In this document: positions 34,504-36,499 of the stretch, one piece after another | Layout: the number at the start of each line of letters is the position of its first letter | How positions within the stretch are numbered: position 1 is the stretch's first letter | From: Chromera velia | Taxonomy: Eukaryota > Sar > Chromeraceae | DNA: 36,499 nt | Reading direction: 5' to 3' | NCBI GenBank assembly: GCA_018398765.1 | Contig: JAHBMJ010000093.1 | Span: forward strand, 1-36,499 | Program-made: the position numbers and the translations under genes | Notes under the pieces: model-generated | The model's database searches: none | Seen by the model: only the letters and a program-made list of their open reading frames with translations | Told to the model about the DNA's origin: nothing

Positions 34504-36432
34504 GAGAGAGAAGGGAACCCGCCAACGTGCCTTTCAAAGGTACTGTGCAAAAGCCCTTGCTTGCCGGCAAAGGACAGACAAACCAAAAAAATGGAAAAGT
34601 CTTCGGGACTCCAATGGCCTTGCTCGATCGAGTCTTGTACAAAGACATGCATGCAACTTTAGTCTTTCCTCTCGGCAGGTCCGTTCCTTCCTGTCTTCTT
34701 CCAATTGTTGAGAGGAGGAAATGATCCCTAGCCACTCCACAGCTAGACATGCAGGAAAGGAAGCACACAACCAGATGCACACACACACAAAAAAGGAACG
34801 GCGTGCATCGACCAACGGACGGGACAATAGAGGGACAAGCTGACTGACCCCTCGCACGTGTTTGTACAGATACCGCAGACAGAACGTTAGGTGGTCGACT
34901 TTCACGGGCAGCTTTTTGAATCTGCAGACTCTCTTCCAGTCCTTGCGAGAGGGGTCGACAGGCACTGCGTTCAGTACACACGAAAGAAAAAGACAAAGAG
35001 GAAGAGGGAGGGAAAGGGAGAAAGAAGGGAGCAGACTGTTCATTCTGACCGGAAGAGAACTGCACGGAAGCAATGCAGAAGAAACGCGGACTACAAATGC
35101 TGTTTCCCAGATCAAACCAAGCATCTTTCAGAAGCGGAAACCGAGAATATGAGATCAGAGAAAGAAGTACACAAAACCGACAATCAGCAGTGATGACCCA
35201 ACAGCAGAAGACTGCTTGAGGGACCGCTCAGTCCGCCCGTCGATACGTTCTCATCATCTCTCTTGCCGTCTGTCTGTCTTCATCTTTCGGGCTTCTCTTG
35301 CTGTTTCTTTCTCTTTCCCCTCTCCCCCCCGTCGACTCTCTTGAAAGACCTCAGGAAGAGTAAAAGCAAACAAGCCTTTCCCTCCGCACACACAACGTTC
35401 AGCCGAGAACCCACCGACACTTCTTCTGCTCACCGCAACAGTCAAAATGATCGTTGCAGTCCTTCAAAGAAAGTGAGATAAAAAACTGACTGGCATCCAA
35501 TTGAAGGAACATTTCAGAAGGAATCGACGACAAAATAGCGGCCCGTACCAGCAATCAGGACGGAGAGCTAGAAAGAAAGACATTGTCACGCCCACACAGA
35601 CAGACACATATTAATGCAGCTCCTTCCAGCCATATATCTTGTGTCGCCAACACTAGCTCAGTTTCCTTCAAATGCAAAGAAAGATTCAACTACGTGACAA
35701 GACGCCGAGCCTCCCACTAGAGTTCCCCCCCTTTCTTCCCTCTCTTTTCTACCGACCCTTCTGGAGTTGCACTATCCCTGCTGTCTCCGCACTGAGGGTG
35801 TTCACGTACACATCGGACGTGAAAGCCGTCTCCCCGTTTGACCTGTACTGCGCGAATTTGACCACAGAGCTCTGTCTTTCTCTTGACACGTCGCTCACAA
35901 TTTTGTCGGCCTGCTCAGACTCTTTCAAGATCACCCGCGCACTGTAGAAGGAGTCCAGACCACAACTTCCAGAGCCGGCCTCACGGACCTGTCGCACACT
36001 CGCGCACATACACAGAGGCAGAATATGAACGCATAGGATCCACCAAGGCAGAAAATCCATGTACGTCTGTGCGTTGCGTACATGGGGATGGATGTATTCT
36101 CCCCAAACAATCTCAACCAAGAACGAAGGAATTTTTTGTAGACTAAGGACAAAAATGTGTCTCTTGTGTATAGAATATTCTGTTCTGCTGTCTATCTGTC
36201 TATCTGCCTCTCTATCTACCTGTCTGTCTGTCTCTCTGTCTGTCTCGTCACGGACCTACCTGCCCTGTTCGAGGTTCCAGAACCTCTACTCTCTCGACGA
36301 TTGTCTCCTCCTCCTCCTGAGAGATGTCCAGACGGAAGGTTTGACCGATCCAAGTCCGGGCCTCCCTCTCGACCTGGTCCCAGGAGTGCCGCTGGCCGAT
36401 CCGGTGGAAGTACAGACAGGGAGGGCCCCCGT
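26342..36432 (-). CDS. gene B: tandem-RRM protein with acidic middle and RdRP-like C-terminal tail, 13 exons, 5' end outside window
   Basis: Exons (minus strand): 36432-36260, 35988-35757, 34964-34849, 33891-33799, 33413-33311, 32503-32412, 31846-31680, 31104-30001, 29742-29011, 27939-27830, 27504-27443, 27080-26929 and 26735-26342 (stop TGA). They sum to 3530 nt (~1175 aa), and all twelve junctions keep phase. Eleven of thirteen acceptors end GCAG; eight of twelve donors are GTCNG(T/C); intron 11 fits a GC donor. In order the protein shows an N-terminal part of unknown type (exons 1-2), two RRM-like domains (exons 3-8), ~600 aa of Pro/Ser- and Glu/Asp-rich low complexity (exons 8-9) and a C-terminal tail like cellular RNA-dependent RNA polymerases (exons 10-13). 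It probably binds RNA. Polymerase activity cannot be claimed because no DxDGD motif was seen. Confidence 0.75.
26530..27939 (-). other. gene B: region resembling the C-terminal tail of cellular RdRP (RDR family)
   Basis: Exons 10-13 give, in order, WEEELDAVRPLAEQ, LRAYGVADEAQLLTG, KKIRASAAYIYVY and RSFPWIIYGDELMAMKS. Plant and fungal RDR proteins end with the same order: a helical segment with (Y/Y)YGIxTEAEIxSG, then ASAxYHVTY, then SFPWxxxDxLxxIK. This is motif recall, not an alignment. After it comes an acidic/basic low-complexity end (DSEDDEERV, then Ser/Val-rich). Confidence 0.4.
27381..27400. repeat. (GA)n in intron 11 of gene B
   Basis: A short perfect GA array about 45 bp inside the intron from its GC donor. 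Confidence 0.9.
28221..29010. repeat. ~790-bp GACA/GAAA/AACA tetranucleotide array filling intron 9 of gene B
   Basis: On the coding strand this is CTGT with CTTT and TTTG-type variants, beginning at the splice donor itself (CCCAG, then GTCTGTCTGTC, from 29010). The variants occur irregularly, like a bar code, with two GACATGCAGAAA insertions near 28569 and 28589. Frames on both strands are open through it, so frames of up to ~500 codons containing Cys-Leu-Ser-Val or Arg-Gln-Thr-Asp repeats are artefacts. Confidence 0.97.
30920..32503 (-). other. gene B: second RRM-like domain
   Basis: Exon 6 carries ETIEIRNLPACVTEEELL, which fits RRM RNP2 (beta1) and helix 1 (compare xxVxNLPxxVTEExL). Exon 7 gives the helix SLNAALPERLIELNA and a Pro-rich loop. 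Exon 8 starts with NWIGFVSV, which fits RNP1 (beta3, GFVxF class), then VLMHTCSLHMKV and SVHYYPCVEMV as helix 2 and beta4. RNP1 lacks the second aromatic residue, so RNA contact may be weaker than in a canonical RRM. Confidence 0.6.
31150..31240. repeat. (GAAA)n/(GCAA)n in intron 8-proximal part of gene B
   Basis: Alternating GAAA and GCAA tetranucleotide blocks, starting about 45 bp upstream of exon 8 on the coding strand. Confidence 0.9.
32629..32690. repeat. 33-bp tandem duplication in intron 5 of gene B
   Basis: TTTGCAGAATCAAAGTGAAA plus GGATGAACAGA occurs at 32629 and 32662 with no mismatch, about 125 bp from exon 6. Confidence 0.9.
33116..33208. repeat. (CA)n microsatellite in intron 5 of gene B
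   Basis: About 45 CA units with rare interruptions, followed by a 14-bp ACACAAATCAAGG-type duplication (33205-33240). Confidence 0.95.
33721..33812 (-). repeat. 39-bp tandem repeat made of the exon 4 / intron 4 junction
   Basis: On the plus strand CTCCAGGA occurs at 33721, 33760 and 33799, exactly 39 bp apart. The copy at 33799 is the real end of exon 4 (coding strand CCTGGAG, then GTCGGTTTGTC). The other two copies, CCTGGAG then GTTTGTCTTTGATC and CCTGGAG then GTCTGTTTG, lie inside the intron as decoy junctions. Confidence 0.9.
34290..34512. repeat. polypurine (GA)n/(GGGA)n/(GAAA)n array in intron 3 of gene B
   Basis: An uninterrupted purine run of ~220 bp on the plus strand, made of GA and GGGA, then GAAA, then GA blocks. 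The coding strand is therefore polypyrimidine. It lies ~340 bp from the donor and ~400 bp from the acceptor, so it is not the normal pyrimidine tract. Confidence 0.95.
36189..36247. repeat. CTGT/CTAT array in intron 1 of gene B
   Basis: A tetranucleotide array starting about 12 bp inside intron 1, after the donor GTAGGT. On the coding strand it reads GACA/GATA. Confidence 0.9.
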
Positions 36433-36499
36433 CTGAGGTCGTGCACAGATCCGAGCAGGCAGACAGAAGGGGGGGGGGAAAACGGGTTCTGTGTGTGGG

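Larger units (their letters stand above)
33311..34964 (-). other. gene B: first RRM-like domain
   Basis: Exon 3 has RVCRFKKLPVKVDHLTFCL (RNP2-like beta1 and helix 1). Exon 4 has LLKAIYDNETGAMRGYDAFV followed by ILE, where GAMRGYDAFVIL fits RNP1. Exon 5 continues SADKADILRL (helix 2) and VHMELCPY (beta4). The order beta-alpha-beta-beta-alpha-beta is complete, split by two introns. Confidence 0.6.

Noticed and set aside
34104-35065. 206- and 269-codon frames rich in Lys/Glu/Arg or Phe/Leu/Ser
   Set aside because: They cross the polypurine array of gene B intron 3; only the 116-bp exon at 34849-34964 is supported.

Overview
This window looks like nuclear DNA from a repeat-rich eukaryotic microbe. 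It has multi-exon genes with GT-AG introns, copia- and gypsy-type retroelement remnants, a dispersed tRNA-like repeat, long microsatellites and no bacterial operon structure. The style (intron-rich genes, low-complexity protein inserts, simple repeats in introns) would suit a chromerid-like alga such as Chromera, but that is a guess from style, not from a diagnostic marker.

Left part (1 to about 21.3 kb): no intact gene was recognised. In order it holds a 35-bp minisatellite at the edge, a nested inverted repeat (682-897), a decayed Ty1/copia pol fragment on the plus strand (2719-4863), a ~467-bp repeat with tRNA-like A and B boxes (7258-7724; second copy 17982-18446), a 79-bp tandem repeat (7993-8500), an orphan ORF (9010-9444), a cluster of CA/GA/GACA microsatellites (9982-10438), a decayed gypsy-type gag (12727-14210), a 27-bp repeat (16952-17032) and two diverged, inverted AT/GCACC-rich blocks (18.55 and 20.8 kb).

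Right part (21.9 to 36.5 kb): two genes, both on the minus strand, were rebuilt exon by exon, and every splice junction keeps codon phase. Gene A (24695 down to 21922, 5 exons, 258 aa) encodes an N-terminal coiled coil and a C-terminal beta-rich domain resembling MATH/TRAF. Gene B (36432 down to 26342, 13 exons seen, ~1175 aa, 5' end outside the window) encodes two RRM-like RNA-binding domains, ~600 aa of acidic low-complexity sequence, and a C-terminal ~170-aa region resembling the tail of cellular RNA-dependent RNA polymerases. No DxDGD catalytic motif was seen.

The most interesting signal is in gene B's introns. Eight of twelve use a GTCNG(T/C) 5' splice site (C at +3) instead of GTRAGT, and one appears to be GC-AG. 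Several introns begin with tandem repeats that start at, or include, the splice donor: a ~790-bp CTGT/CTTT array, and three 39-bp copies of an exon-intron junction. This suggests introns growing by duplication of their own 5' splice sites.
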